Source of the DNA: JBBQFD01 sp038321575
Lineage (GTDB): Bacteria; Bacillota_I; Bacilli_A; RF39; UBA660
Assembly: GCA_038321575.1 (NCBI GenBank)
Contig: JBBQFD010000018.1
Coordinates: 1 to 12,451, forward strand
Length of the DNA: 12,451 nucleotides
Direction: 5' to 3'
Positions 1 through 7,525 of the stretch are shown piece by piece (position 1 is the first letter of the stretch; every line of letters begins with the position of its first letter). The notes beneath the pieces were generated by a model. It was not told the DNA's origin, ran no database searches, and saw nothing but the letters and a program-made list of their open reading frames with translations. Position numbers and translations under genes: made by a program.

Positions 1-18
1 ATATAGTGGGGGGTATAT

Positions 19-2070
19 ATGAAGAATAAAGGATTTACGGTTATTGAATTAATTGTCTCTTTTGCTATAACTATGATTGTAGTAGTTTTTTTATTTCAAA
101 TGATTATTTCCCTAAAAGATATATATGTATCATCAGGCATTAAAAGTCAATTATTAAATAAACAAACTATTATTAGTAGTAAAATAAATAGTGATTTAAA
201 AAATAAACAAATTAAAATAGTCTTAAAATGTGGGTATAATTGTATTAATTTTGTTTTCGAAAATGATAGTAGTTCTAAGTTGATTATTGATAATAAAAAC
301 GGTTTATTAACCTATAACGAATATACTACTAAAATAATCCCTGGTAGTAGTTTTGGTGAATACGACATTTATAAAAATACTGTGTTAAATGTAACCGAAG
401 GTGATAATGATTCTGTTATAGTTATTAAAATACCAATTGTGAACACGTTATTAGATGGTGATTATGGGGTCAATATTGTATATCAATATGATAGTCGAAC
501 TTCATCCATTAGTGATGTGAATTTTAATGAAGATCCTTCAGTAGAAAGCAAGATATTCTTAAAAGGTGCTTCTAACATGGATTACCCAGCAGATATACCA
601 TGGGTATATCCCGGATATTTTGTCATAAAACCTGATGGTACGATTGTGGAGAATGATCCGCTTTTAATAATAGATGGAGCAGTTGGAACAGATGTTGGTA
701 CCACTTATTATTTAACTTACACATTGAAGGATGATTCAGAAAATGTTTTAGACACAAAAGTAAGAAGTGTAACGATTGTTGAAACCCCATATATTGATGC
801 AAGCGGAGCAAATACACCAGAATTATCTACTAACATGATTCCTATTGTTAGAGATGAAAATGATATCAAATGGGTCAAAGCTAAACTTAATTCTAATTGG
901 TATGAATATGATAATCAAAAATGGGCCAATGTAGTTTTAGTAAAAGAAGCAGTACGTGAAAGTTATATTGTTGCAGAACCAGGTACGGATATTTTAGAAG
1001 CTGATGTCATGGCTTATTTAGTATGGGTACCAAGATATCGTTATAAATTATTTAATATAACTTCAGCAACAATCACTCCACAAATAATCGAGATTGCGTT
1101 TGAAAATAAGGATAATATCAAATCAACGGGAAGTGTTGACGATGAATGGTTAACTCACCCGGCGTTTTCAATTGGTACTATTGAATTGAGTGGTTTATGG
1201 GTAGGCAAATTTGAAACAACAGGAACAGCGTTAATACCAACTATAAAACCAAATCTTGTTTCATTACGAAGCCAAACCATTAGTACTCAATTTATAACCG
1301 TGCAGTTATTTAACAATGCATCTACCTATGGTCTTACTATTACTAATGATTCCCATATGATGAAAAATACCGAATGGGGTGCTGTTGCCTATTTGACGAT
1401 GTCCAATTACGGAAAATTTGGTGATGCTACTTATGATGATATTAATAAAGAATTATATATGAATAATAGTTCATCATATAAAACGGGATCTAGTATGGGA
1501 GCACCAGGCGGATTGGGTATTCTTACTTCTGGTAGTGAATACATTAACAATGGTTACTATACTTATGATGCTAAATGTGCAAAGATAGATGTTAGTTTGC
1601 CAGCACCATGTAATACTGGATCTACTGGCCAAGAGCTTCCTGACAAAACGCTTGCTTATGGTGCCAGCACCACTGGAAATATATACGGAGTATATGATAT
1701 AAGCGGTGGGGCTCGTGAATATGTAATCGGTATGTATAAACCAAATCCTATTTTAGAAACAGGTATAATAGATGTTAGTGGTTATAGTTCAACCACAACT
1801 AATTCTCAATATGATCTATTAGATATTGATTCAAGATATTTTAATCAATATCTAACTAGTAGTTATACAACTGGTTTAATTTTAGGTGATGCAACGGGTG
1901 AAACAAGCGGATGGTATAATGATAAAGCCACCTTTGTAGGTGCATCTTGTCCATGGTTTTATCGTGGTGGTTATGCTAGGGATAAAACTGCTTCCGGTGG
2001 AAGATATTTCTCTTGTAGCACTGGTAAAGCTGATGCCACTGTTTCTTTTAGAACAGTTATTATTCCATAA
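19..2070 (+). CDS. Prepilin-leader surface protein with Ig-like and C-terminal C-type-lectin/FGE-like domain
   Basis: A 683-residue protein that probably assembles on, or is anchored by, a type IV pilus or pseudopilus and displays a large extracellular head. Residues 1-30 form a class III prepilin leader: short basic MKNKG, predicted cleavage between Gly5 and Phe6, Glu at mature position 5, then a hydrophobic helix. Residues about 31-165 look like a minor-pseudopilin globular part with a close cysteine pair (C71, C75). Residues about 190-256 resemble a bacterial Ig-like repeat. A W-x-x-A/NWYEY/QKWAN segment follows at 285-303. From about 325 to the end there is a C-type-lectin/formylglycine-generating-enzyme-like region, with VWVPRYRYK near 335, EWGAVAYL near 452, GVYDISGGAREYV near 557 and a terminal CPWFYRGG...SFR block at 644-678. 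This fold is used by binding proteins, including diversity-generating retroelement targets; enzymatic function is not implied. The start follows a GGGGGG-containing ribosome site by five bases. Upstream partners lie outside the window. The pilin leader is certain; the fold is inferred. Confidence 0.85.
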   Translation: MKNKGFTVIELIVSFAITMIVVVFLFQMIISLKDIYVSSGIKSQLLNKQTIISSKINSDLKNKQIKIVLKCGYNCINFVFENDSSSKLIIDNKNGLLTYNEYTTKIIPGSSFGEYDIYKNTVLNVTEGDNDSVIVIKIPIVNTLLDGDYGVNIVYQYDSRTSSISDVNFNEDPSVESKIFLKGASNMDYPADIPWVYPGYFVIKPDGTIVENDPLLIIDGAVGTDVGTTYYLTYTLKDDSENVLDTKVRSVTIVETPYIDASGANTPELSTNMIPIVRDENDIKWVKAKLNSNWYEYDNQKWANVVLVKEAVRESYIVAEPGTDILEADVMAYLVWVPRYRYKLFNITSATITPQIIEIAFENKDNIKSTGSVDDEWLTHPAFSIGTIELSGLWVGKFETTGTALIPTIKPNLVSLRSQTISTQFITVQLFNNASTYGLTITNDSHMMKNTEWGAVAYLTMSNYGKFGDATYDDINKELYMNNSSSYKTGSSMGAPGGLGILTSGSEYINNGYYTYDAKCAKIDVSLPAPCNTGSTGQELPDKTLAYGASTTGNIYGVYDISGGAREYVIGMYKPNPILETGIIDVSGYSSTTTNSQYDLLDIDSRYFNQYLTSSYTTGLILGDATGETSGWYNDKATFVGASCPWFYRGGYARDKTASGGRYFSCSTGKADATVSFRTVIIP

Positions 2071-2077
2071 TATTTTG

Positions 2078-2109
2078 AAAGGTAATAATAGACTTATTTC
2101 CTTTTTTTT
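2078..2109 (+). terminator. Intrinsic terminator after the pilin-lectin gene
   Basis: The arms AAAGG and AATAA pair with TTATT and CCTTT. They enclose a TAGAC loop with one T-T mismatch in the stem, and a run of T follows to 2109. The hairpin starts eight bases after the stop codon and separates the pilin-like gene from mutS. Confidence 0.75.
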
Positions 2110-2117
2110 GTTAAAAT
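2089..2117 (+). promoter_or_regulatory. Putative mutS promoter
   Basis: A TGt-TAAAAT extended -10 box (2109-2117) lies 17 bases downstream of a weak -35-like TAGACT (2089-2094). The start would fall near 2124, at the AGGTGAT ribosome site of mutS. The -35 element lies inside the upstream terminator hairpin. The call rests mainly on the extended -10 and on its similarity to other promoters in this window. Confidence 0.45.
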
Positions 2118-2134
2118 AACAAGTAGGTGATTAT

Positions 2135-4672
2135 ATGAAACGTAGTGAAGTAAATTTGAATAAAGTAACACCCATGATGAAACAATATCTTGAAATAAAA
2201 GATAATAATCCTGATATTATAATATTTTTTCGTTTGGGTGATTTTTATGAGATGTTTTTTGATGATGCTATCACAGCTTCACACGAATTAGAACTAACTT
2301 TAACTGGTAAAAGTGCAGGACTTGATGAAAAAATACCAATGTGTGGTATTCCTTATCATGCCGCTAATATTTATGTCGAAAAACTAGTTAATAAAGGTTA
2401 TAAAGTAGGTATTTGTGAACAACTAGAAGAAGCTAAGAATGTTAAAGGGATTGTTAAACGTGGGATTATTCAAATTATTAGTAGTGGTACGTTAATTAAT
2501 TCTGAATCGCTAAATGAAAAAGAAAACAATTACATTGGTAACATTGTTGATTTTAATCATGCTTACGGTATCAGTTATGTTGATATATCAACTGGTGAAG
2601 TAGGAGTGATGTTGGTTGCTCATGATATATCTAAACTAGTCAGTGAAATTATTAATTTAGGATTAAAAGAAGTCGTTTTAAATGATAAAATTGATAAAGC
2701 TATTATCAGTTTATTAAAAACTCAATTTAAAATAACTATTTCTTTTGAAAATAATATTGAAATCATTAAAGAATATAATTATATTTATGATGAAATAGGG
2801 GATATACGTTATATTGAAACCTTAAAGCATTTACTTACTTATTTGAATAAAACGCAATTGCGCAATTTAGATCATTTACAAAAAGCATATATTAAAGATA
2901 ATAAAAATTATTTAAAAATGGATTTATATACTAAACGTAATTTAGAATTAACAGAAACCATTCGTCTAAAACAACGTACTAATTCACTATTATGGTTACT
3001 TGATGAAACCAAAACTGCCATGGGTTCGCGTATGCTTAAACATTTTATTGAAAACCCACTTATAAATAAAGAAGAACTTAATCAACGATATGATATGATC
3101 GAAACATTATTAAAAGAATTTATTTTAAAAGAAGAATTACAAAATTTATTGTTTGAAGTATACGATTTAGAACGTCTAAGTGGTCGTATTGCTTTTGGAA
3201 ATGCTAATGCTAAGGATATGTTACAACTTAAAAAATCACTTAGTGTTCTACCCGATATTAAAAATATTTTAACTAAAATAAACTTTTATAAAAATATTAT
3301 TGAATTACATCCGCTATATAACTTTCTTGAAGCAAGTATTTATGAAAATCCACCTATGGGTATAAAAGAAGGTTACTTAATTAAGACTGGTTATAATAAA
3401 GAATTAGATGAATTAAAAGATTTAAGACGTGGTGGTAAAGATTTTGTTGCCCGTTTTGAGCTTGATGAAAAAGCTCGTACCGGTATTAAAAATCTTAAAA
3501 TTGGTTATAATCGTGTTTTTGGCTATTATATTGAAATATCAAAAGGCAATGTTGGGTTAGTAAAAGATGAGTATGGTTATGAAAGACGTCAAACACTAAG
3601 TAATTGTGAGCGTTATATTAGTCCTATACTTAAAGAAAAAGAAAGTCTTATTTTAAATGCTGAGGAAAAAATTATTGAACTTGAATATAATTTATTTGTT
3701 GAAATCCGTGAACAAGTAAAAGAATATATACCTGATATTCAAAACATTGCTAAAGTAATTAGTGAAATTGATGTCTTGCAATCATTTGCAACGGTTACTG
3801 AAGAAAATAATTATATTCGCCCCATTATTAATGATGATAAAAACATTGATATTATTGATAGTCGCCATCCGGTAGTCGAAAAGGTTATTACTGATCAATT
3901 TGTTCCTAATGATATTCTTATGAATAATGAAACCGACATCTTATTAATAACCGGTCCTAATATGGCTGGTAAATCGACTTATATGCGTCAAATAGCGGTT
4001 ATTGTCATAATGGCTCAAATAGGTTGCTTTGTGCCCGCTAAGAAGGCCTTAATACCTATATTTGATGCTATTTATACTAGAATTGGTGCTAGTGATGATT
4101 TAGTGAGTGGTGAATCAACGTTTATGGTTGAAATGATAGAAGCTAATAATGCTATTAGTAATGCTACCAAAGATTCATTAATCTTATTTGATGAACTAGG
4201 TAGAGGAACGGCGACATTCGATGGTATGTCTCTTGCTCAAGCCATTATCGAGTATATTCACAAACACATTAAAGCAAAAACACTATTCTCAACTCATTAT
4301 CATGAACTTACTGATTTAGAGACTACTTTAAAAGGTTTAAAGAACATCCATGTTAGTGCTTATGAAGAAGATGGTAAAATAACTTTCTTACATAAAGTAA
4401 AAGATGGTAGTGTTGATAAGAGTTATGGGATTCATGTTGCTCGTTTAGCTAAATTACCTGAGGAATTGATTGATCGTGCTAATCAAATTTTATTGGTATA
4501 TGAAAATAAAGATAAAAAAAGAGAAGTAAAGGTTCAACAAATCTTACCATTAGATGAAGTTATTAAACCTAATTTAATCGAAGAAGAATTAGCAAAAATT
4601 AATCCCTTAGAAATAACCCCACTCGAAGCCTTAACTATTTTATATAATTTAAAAGACAAAATAAAAAAGTAG
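2135..4672 (+). CDS. mutS: DNA mismatch repair protein MutS
   Basis: Mismatch-recognition ATPase that binds mispairs and small loops as a dimer and recruits MutL. At 845 residues it is full length for the family (E. coli 853). The N-terminal mismatch-binding domain carries the Phe-x-Glu motif in GDFYEMF (F37, E39). Connector, core and clamp domains follow. The C-terminal ABC-type ATPase has Walker A GPNMAGKST (607-615), the signature-like SGESTFMVEM, Walker B LILFDELGRGT (D686, E687) and the H-loop STHYHEL. The tail PLEITPLEALTILYNLK is the usual MutS ending, so there is no truncation. The start follows an AGGTGAT ribosome site. The next gene is a membrane protein and not mutL, so the usual mutSL pairing is broken here; a MutL elsewhere in the genome is expected but cannot be seen. 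Confidence 0.98.
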   Translation: MKRSEVNLNKVTPMMKQYLEIKDNNPDIIIFFRLGDFYEMFFDDAITASHELELTLTGKSAGLDEKIPMCGIPYHAANIYVEKLVNKGYKVGICEQLEEAKNVKGIVKRGIIQIISSGTLINSESLNEKENNYIGNIVDFNHAYGISYVDISTGEVGVMLVAHDISKLVSEIINLGLKEVVLNDKIDKAIISLLKTQFKITISFENNIEIIKEYNYIYDEIGDIRYIETLKHLLTYLNKTQLRNLDHLQKAYIKDNKNYLKMDLYTKRNLELTETIRLKQRTNSLLWLLDETKTAMGSRMLKHFIENPLINKEELNQRYDMIETLLKEFILKEELQNLLFEVYDLERLSGRIAFGNANAKDMLQLKKSLSVLPDIKNILTKINFYKNIIELHPLYNFLEASIYENPPMGIKEGYLIKTGYNKELDELKDLRRGGKDFVARFELDEKARTGIKNLKIGYNRVFGYYIEISKGNVGLVKDEYGYERRQTLSNCERYISPILKEKESLILNAEEKIIELEYNLFVEIREQVKEYIPDIQNIAKVISEIDVLQSFATVTEENNYIRPIINDDKNIDIIDSRHPVVEKVITDQFVPNDILMNNETDILLITGPNMAGKSTYMRQIAVIVIMAQIGCFVPAKKALIPIFDAIYTRIGASDDLVSGESTFMVEMIEANNAISNATKDSLILFDELGRGTATFDGMSLAQAIIEYIHKHIKAKTLFSTHYHELTDLETTLKGLKNIHVSAYEEDGKITFLHKVKDGSVDKSYGIHVARLAKLPEELIDRANQILLVYENKDKKREVKVQQILPLDEVIKPNLIEEELAKINPLEITPLEALTILYNLKDKIKK

Positions 4673-4681
4673 TGATATAAT
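4653..4681 (+). promoter_or_regulatory. Putative promoter for the membrane protein/lipoprotein pair
   Basis: AAGACA (4653-4658), a 17-base spacer and an extended TGaTATAAT box (4673-4681) overlap the 3' end and stop codon of mutS. A start near 4688 would leave a leader of about 12 bases beginning at the AGGAGG ribosome site. Readthrough from mutS is also possible because no terminator is visible between the genes. Confidence 0.5.
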
Positions 4682-4699
4682 TATGATAGGAGGATATAT

Positions 4700-5086
4700 A
4701 TGAATATATTAAAGAAAGAAAATTGGTGGATTTGGTTGTTACTTTACTTCTTTTCAAGTGGTGCATCTGTTTACGTTTTAGCTGCATTACTAGGAGTATA
4801 TGATAAAAATGCTTGGTACGCTAAATGGCAAAATTGGCTTATTGGATTTTTAGCTTTCTTTTTCCCATTTATGATTATGTTAGCAGTCTTTAGTATTCAA
4901 ATTATGATTCAAACCGCTGCTAAACTTAATGTCCAAGGTAAAGAAATCTATTTATCACCATATATATGGATCATTTGTCTTATTGTTCCAATATTTGGAT
5001 GGTTAGCACTGTCAATTATGTTAGGTTATATACAAATAATGATTTTAGTTGAACTATATCGTGGCTCAGCTGAAAAATATATATAA
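4700..5086 (+). CDS. Hypothetical small integral membrane protein
   Basis: I do not recognise this 128-residue protein. It is almost entirely hydrophobic, with three likely transmembrane segments at about 9-32, 45-70 and 88-118. It is rich in tryptophan (WWIW near the N-terminus; W39, W43 and W46 in the first loop) and short and charged at both ends. The hydrophilic loop around residues 72-86 (AAKLNVQGKEIYLSP) is the only sizeable polar stretch. The start is well supported by AGGAGG six bases upstream. It ends 10 bases before a lipoprotein start and is probably co-transcribed and possibly functionally paired with it. No catalytic or transport motif is visible, so no function is proposed. Confidence 0.85.
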   Translation: MNILKKENWWIWLLLYFFSSGASVYVLAALLGVYDKNAWYAKWQNWLIGFLAFFFPFMIMLAVFSIQIMIQTAAKLNVQGKEIYLSPYIWIICLIVPIFGWLALSIMLGYIQIMILVELYRGSAEKYI

Positions 5087-5096
5087 GAGGGGTAAA

Positions 5097-5567
5097 ATGA
5101 AGAAAATATTATATGTAATTTCAATTATGTTTATATCTGTAATACTTACTGGTTGTTTTGAAAACACTAATGTTGATAAAGTAGCGTTGACTGCTGGTGA
5201 ATTTGAAACCAAAATGGTTGCTAAAAAATATGAAGTTATTCATGAAGCAATTGTTTTTAATGATCCAGTTGGCATAGTCTTAAGTTATTCTGGTAATAAA
5301 AATGGGCACACTGTGACTTTCAAAACTTTTGATACTGCTGAAAATGCTAAAGCATTTTTCAATTATGAAGTAATGCCAAAAATTGATTCAAATGGAGACA
5401 AATATAGTAAAACAACTTCGCATTATGGGAATTGGTCGGCTTTTACTTGGGATACACTTAATATTCATCGTCGTGTAACCGTTATTGATAAGACAATTCT
5501 TTACTTCTATGGTACATCAGATGATAAGAATATCGAAAAAGACATGTTTAGTTATTTAGGTTATTAA
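5097..5567 (+). CDS. Small predicted lipoprotein
   Basis: A 156-residue exported lipoprotein of unknown function. The signal peptide runs MKKILYVISIMFISVILTGC: basic start, hydrophobic core and lipobox LTGC, with Cys20 as the predicted lipidated residue. The mature part is a compact domain of about 136 residues with an alternating strand/helix look (GIVLSYSGNKNGHTVTFKTF, then TAENAKAFFNYEV, ending ILYFYGTSDDKNIEKDMFSYLGY). I do not recognise the family. The start at 5097 is chosen over an in-frame ATG at 5049: it has a GAGGGG ribosome site four bases upstream and begins exactly at the signal peptide, whereas the longer form would overlap the upstream gene and put charged residues before the signal. 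It follows the membrane protein gene by 10 bases and ends at a strong terminator. Confidence 0.88.
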   Translation: MKKILYVISIMFISVILTGCFENTNVDKVALTAGEFETKMVAKKYEVIHEAIVFNDPVGIVLSYSGNKNGHTVTFKTFDTAENAKAFFNYEVMPKIDSNGDKYSKTTSHYGNWSAFTWDTLNIHRRVTVIDKTILYFYGTSDDKNIEKDMFSYLGY

Positions 5568-5594
5568 AGCAGTTAATTACTGCTTTTTCTTTTA
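5566..5594 (+). terminator. Intrinsic terminator after the lipoprotein gene
   Basis: An eight-base-pair stem (AAAGCAGT with ACTGCTTT) and a TAATT loop are followed by TTCTTTT. The stem begins inside the TAA stop codon. It separates the membrane/lipoprotein pair from nusB. Confidence 0.88.
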
Positions 5595-5618
5595 AATAAT
5601 TATAAATTATGCTAAAAT
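5591..5618 (+). promoter_or_regulatory. Putative nusB operon promoter
   Basis: TTTAAA (5591-5596), a 16-base spacer and a TAAAAT -10 box (5613-5618) extended by TGc (5610-5612). The predicted start near 5625 falls in the GTGGTGAT ribosome site, only about nine bases before the nusB ATG. It lies directly downstream of a terminator, so a promoter is needed here. Confidence 0.6.
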
Positions 5619-5633
5619 TAAAGTGGTGATAAA

Positions 5634-6035
5634 ATGGAACAATTAAATAGAAGTGAATTACGTATCATAATTATGACTATTCTATATCAAATCAATGTTT
5701 ATACTACCAATAAAATGGAATATGATGTTGATGCGATTATTAAAGAAGTGTCTGAAATCGAAAATGAATTTGTAAAAGAAGTCGTTTACGGAGTTTTAAC
5801 ATATAAAAATGAAATAGATATTGTTGCTAATAAATATTTAAGCAATTGGACTCTAGATCGCTTAGGTAATACTGATCAAGCAATTATTAGAATGGGTATT
5901 TATGAATTACTTTATACTAAAACACCAGAGGTAGTTGCTATAAATGAAGCCGTTGAGTTAGCTAAACTTTATAGTGATGATAATGTTCGTAAAATGATTA
6001 ATGGTGTCTTAGATAAGGTTTATCATAGTAAATAG
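5634..6035 (+). CDS. nusB: Transcription antitermination factor NusB
   Basis: A 133-residue all-helical RNA-binding protein of the NusB family, which with NusE (ribosomal protein S10) binds boxA RNA and supports rRNA antitermination. The N-terminus has the typical arginine-containing helix (SELRIIIMTILYQ). The C-terminal half carries the family signature almost unchanged: LDRLGNTDQAIIRMGIYELLY at about 80-100, then PEVVAINEAVELAKLYSDD and the closing MINGVLDKVY. The length is normal. It is the first gene of a three-gene operon with xseA and xseB; its TAG stop forms part of the xseA ribosome site. In Bacillus subtilis folD lies between nusB and xseA, but here it is absent. Confidence 0.96.
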   Translation: MEQLNRSELRIIIMTILYQINVYTTNKMEYDVDAIIKEVSEIENEFVKEVVYGVLTYKNEIDIVANKYLSNWTLDRLGNTDQAIIRMGIYELLYTKTPEVVAINEAVELAKLYSDDNVRKMINGVLDKVYHSK

Positions 6036-6043
6036 GTGATAAT

Positions 6044-7267
6044 ATGAATGATGATAAGTATTTAACAGTAGCTGCTTTAACTAAATATTTAAAATATAAA
6101 TTTGATAGTGATGATAATTTACGCCTTGTATTTTTAAAAGGCGAAATATCAAATTTTAAACCTCATACTACTGGTCATTATTATTTTTCTATTAAAGATG
6201 AAACTAGTAAAATAAATGCGATTATGTTTTCTACTAGCACTAAACGTTTAACTTTTGAACCAACTGATGGAATGAAAGTATTAGTAACCGGTCGCATTAG
6301 TATCTATGAAGCTACTGGTAATTATCAAATCTATATTGATGATATGATTGAAGATGGTGTTGGTAGTCTTTATATCGCTTTTGAGAAATTAAAAGAACAA
6401 CTATCTAAAGAAGGATTATTTGATCCTGCTCATAAAAAAGCAATCCCAAAAATACCTAATCGGATTGGTATTATTACTGCCTCAACCGGAGCTGCAATAA
6501 AAGATATCTTATCAACTATTAAGCGCCGTTATCCGATTGTTGAAACAATCTTATTTCCAAGTTTAGTTCAAGGGGACGCCGCTGCTTTAGATATTGTAAG
6601 AAATATAAAACTAGCTGAAGATTATCATCTCGATGTTCTAATAATTGGTCGTGGTGGCGGTTCAATTGAAGATATGTGGCCATTTAATGAAGAAATAGTT
6701 GCTCGCGCTATATACAATTGTTCTATTCCAACAATCAGTGCTGTTGGCCATGAAGTTGATTTCACTATAAGTGACTTTGTTGCTGATATGCGTGCCCCAA
6801 CGCCAACTGGTGCAGCCGAAATGGTCGTACCTAATCGAACTGATTTATTAAAGAATCTTAATAATTTAAATATAAGACTAAATGAAAATATGTTAAAGAA
6901 AGTTAATTATCAAAAATTATATCTTGATAGTTTAAAAGGATCATTTGTAATCAAAAGTCCTACTATAATATTTGAAAACAAAAAACAAAGACTAGATTTA
7001 GTCCTTGAACGTTTAAATAGTAATATTGGACATAATGTTGAGTTAAAAAGAATTAATCTTGATAATATAATTGATAAGATAAGAATGATTAATCCCCTTG
7101 ATGTTTTAAAAAGGGGATATACCTTAACAACTAAAGATAATATAATTATTAAATCAATTAATAATATCATTAAAAATGATTTAATAAGTATTAAATTCTA
7201 TAATGGAACAGCTAATGTATTAGTAAAAGAAGTATGGGAGGAAAAAGATGGAAAAGAAAGAAATTAA
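6044..7267 (+). CDS. xseA: Exodeoxyribonuclease VII large subunit
   Basis: Catalytic subunit of exonuclease VII, which degrades single-stranded DNA to short oligonucleotides and works with several copies of XseB. It is 407 residues, somewhat shorter than the Bacillus subtilis protein. The N-terminal OB-fold (about 1-105) shows VFLKGEISNFKPHTTGHYYFSIKD. The catalytic domain follows with RIGIITASTGAAIKDIL near 140, IGRGGGSIEDMW (GRGGGS at 202-207), VGHEVDFT (H236, D239) and DMRAPTPTGAAEMV. A long helical, coiled-coil-prone region (about 275-345) leads to the C-terminal LDVLKRGYTLTT motif. The start follows TAGGTGAT, which includes the nusB stop. Its 3' end overlaps xseB by 20 bases, which suggests translational coupling of the two subunits. 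Confidence 0.97.
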   Translation: MNDDKYLTVAALTKYLKYKFDSDDNLRLVFLKGEISNFKPHTTGHYYFSIKDETSKINAIMFSTSTKRLTFEPTDGMKVLVTGRISIYEATGNYQIYIDDMIEDGVGSLYIAFEKLKEQLSKEGLFDPAHKKAIPKIPNRIGIITASTGAAIKDILSTIKRRYPIVETILFPSLVQGDAAALDIVRNIKLAEDYHLDVLIIGRGGGSIEDMWPFNEEIVARAIYNCSIPTISAVGHEVDFTISDFVADMRAPTPTGAAEMVVPNRTDLLKNLNNLNIRLNENMLKKVNYQKLYLDSLKGSFVIKSPTIIFENKKQRLDLVLERLNSNIGHNVELKRINLDNIIDKIRMINPLDVLKRGYTLTTKDNIIIKSINNIIKNDLISIKFYNGTANVLVKEVWEEKDGKERN

Positions 7268-7475
7268 ATTTGAAGAAAAGCTTGCAGAATTAGAAAAAAT
7301 CATCAATGAATTAGAAACAGGTAATGTTGATCTTGATGATTCAATTGAAAAATATACAAAAGCTATGAAGCTTATTAAAGAATGTGATGAGAAACTAAAA
7401 ATAATTGAAGAACAAGTTAATAAAATGGTTTTAGCTGATGGTTCACTAGTAAATTTTGATATTGAAAAAAATTAA
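7248..7475 (+). CDS. xseB: Exodeoxyribonuclease VII small subunit
   Basis: A 75-residue helical-hairpin protein that binds the coiled-coil region of XseA. It shows the family pattern: FEEKLAELEKIINELETGNVDLDDSIEKYTKAMKLIKECDEKLKIIEEQV, with the GNVDLDDSIEKY turn between the two helices (about residues 25-36). The length is typical. The ribosome site GGGAGG lies inside the end of xseA and the reading frames overlap by 20 bases, so the two subunits are probably made in a coupled way. It is the last gene of the nusB operon: its stop codon lies in the left arm of a terminator hairpin. In many Firmicutes the next gene is ispA; here there is only a minus-strand microgene. Confidence 0.95.
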   Translation: MEKKEIKFEEKLAELEKIINELETGNVDLDDSIEKYTKAMKLIKECDEKLKIIEEQVNKMVLADGSLVNFDIEKN

Positions 7476-7494
7476 CATCGCAAGATGTTTTTTT
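7474..7494 (+). terminator. Terminator of the nusB-xseA-xseB operon
   Basis: AACATC pairs with GATGTT around a GCAA (GNRA-type) tetraloop, followed by a seven-T run (7488-7494). The stem begins in the xseB stop codon. A minus-strand terminator lies immediately next to it, so the converging transcripts are each stopped. Confidence 0.88.
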
Positions 7495-7498
7495 GTAT

Positions 7499-7525
7499 AA
7501 AAAAACAGGTTCTTTTAGAAACCTG
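7499..7525 (-). terminator. Terminator of the minus-strand microprotein gene
   Basis: Read on the minus strand, CAGGTT pairs with AACCTG around an eight-base loop and is followed by seven T residues (7505-7499). The stop codon of the 29-codon gene lies within the hairpin loop, which strongly supports that gene being real and transcribed leftward. Confidence 0.88.

Noticed and set aside
623..817. Minus-strand open frame inside the pilin-lectin gene
   Set aside because: Low-complexity product, no ribosome site, fully inside a strong gene. The same reasoning applies to the frames at 6910-7170 and 8708-8890.
1648..2067. Active formylglycine-generating enzyme or EgtB-type enzyme in the C-terminal domain
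   Set aside because: The fold resembles that superfamily, but I see no convincing catalytic cysteine pair or metal-binding His motif. A binding role fits the prepilin leader better.
5049..5096. Longer upstream start for the lipoprotein
   Set aside because: It overlaps the preceding gene, has no good ribosome site, and would place 16 polar residues before a clean lipoprotein signal peptide.
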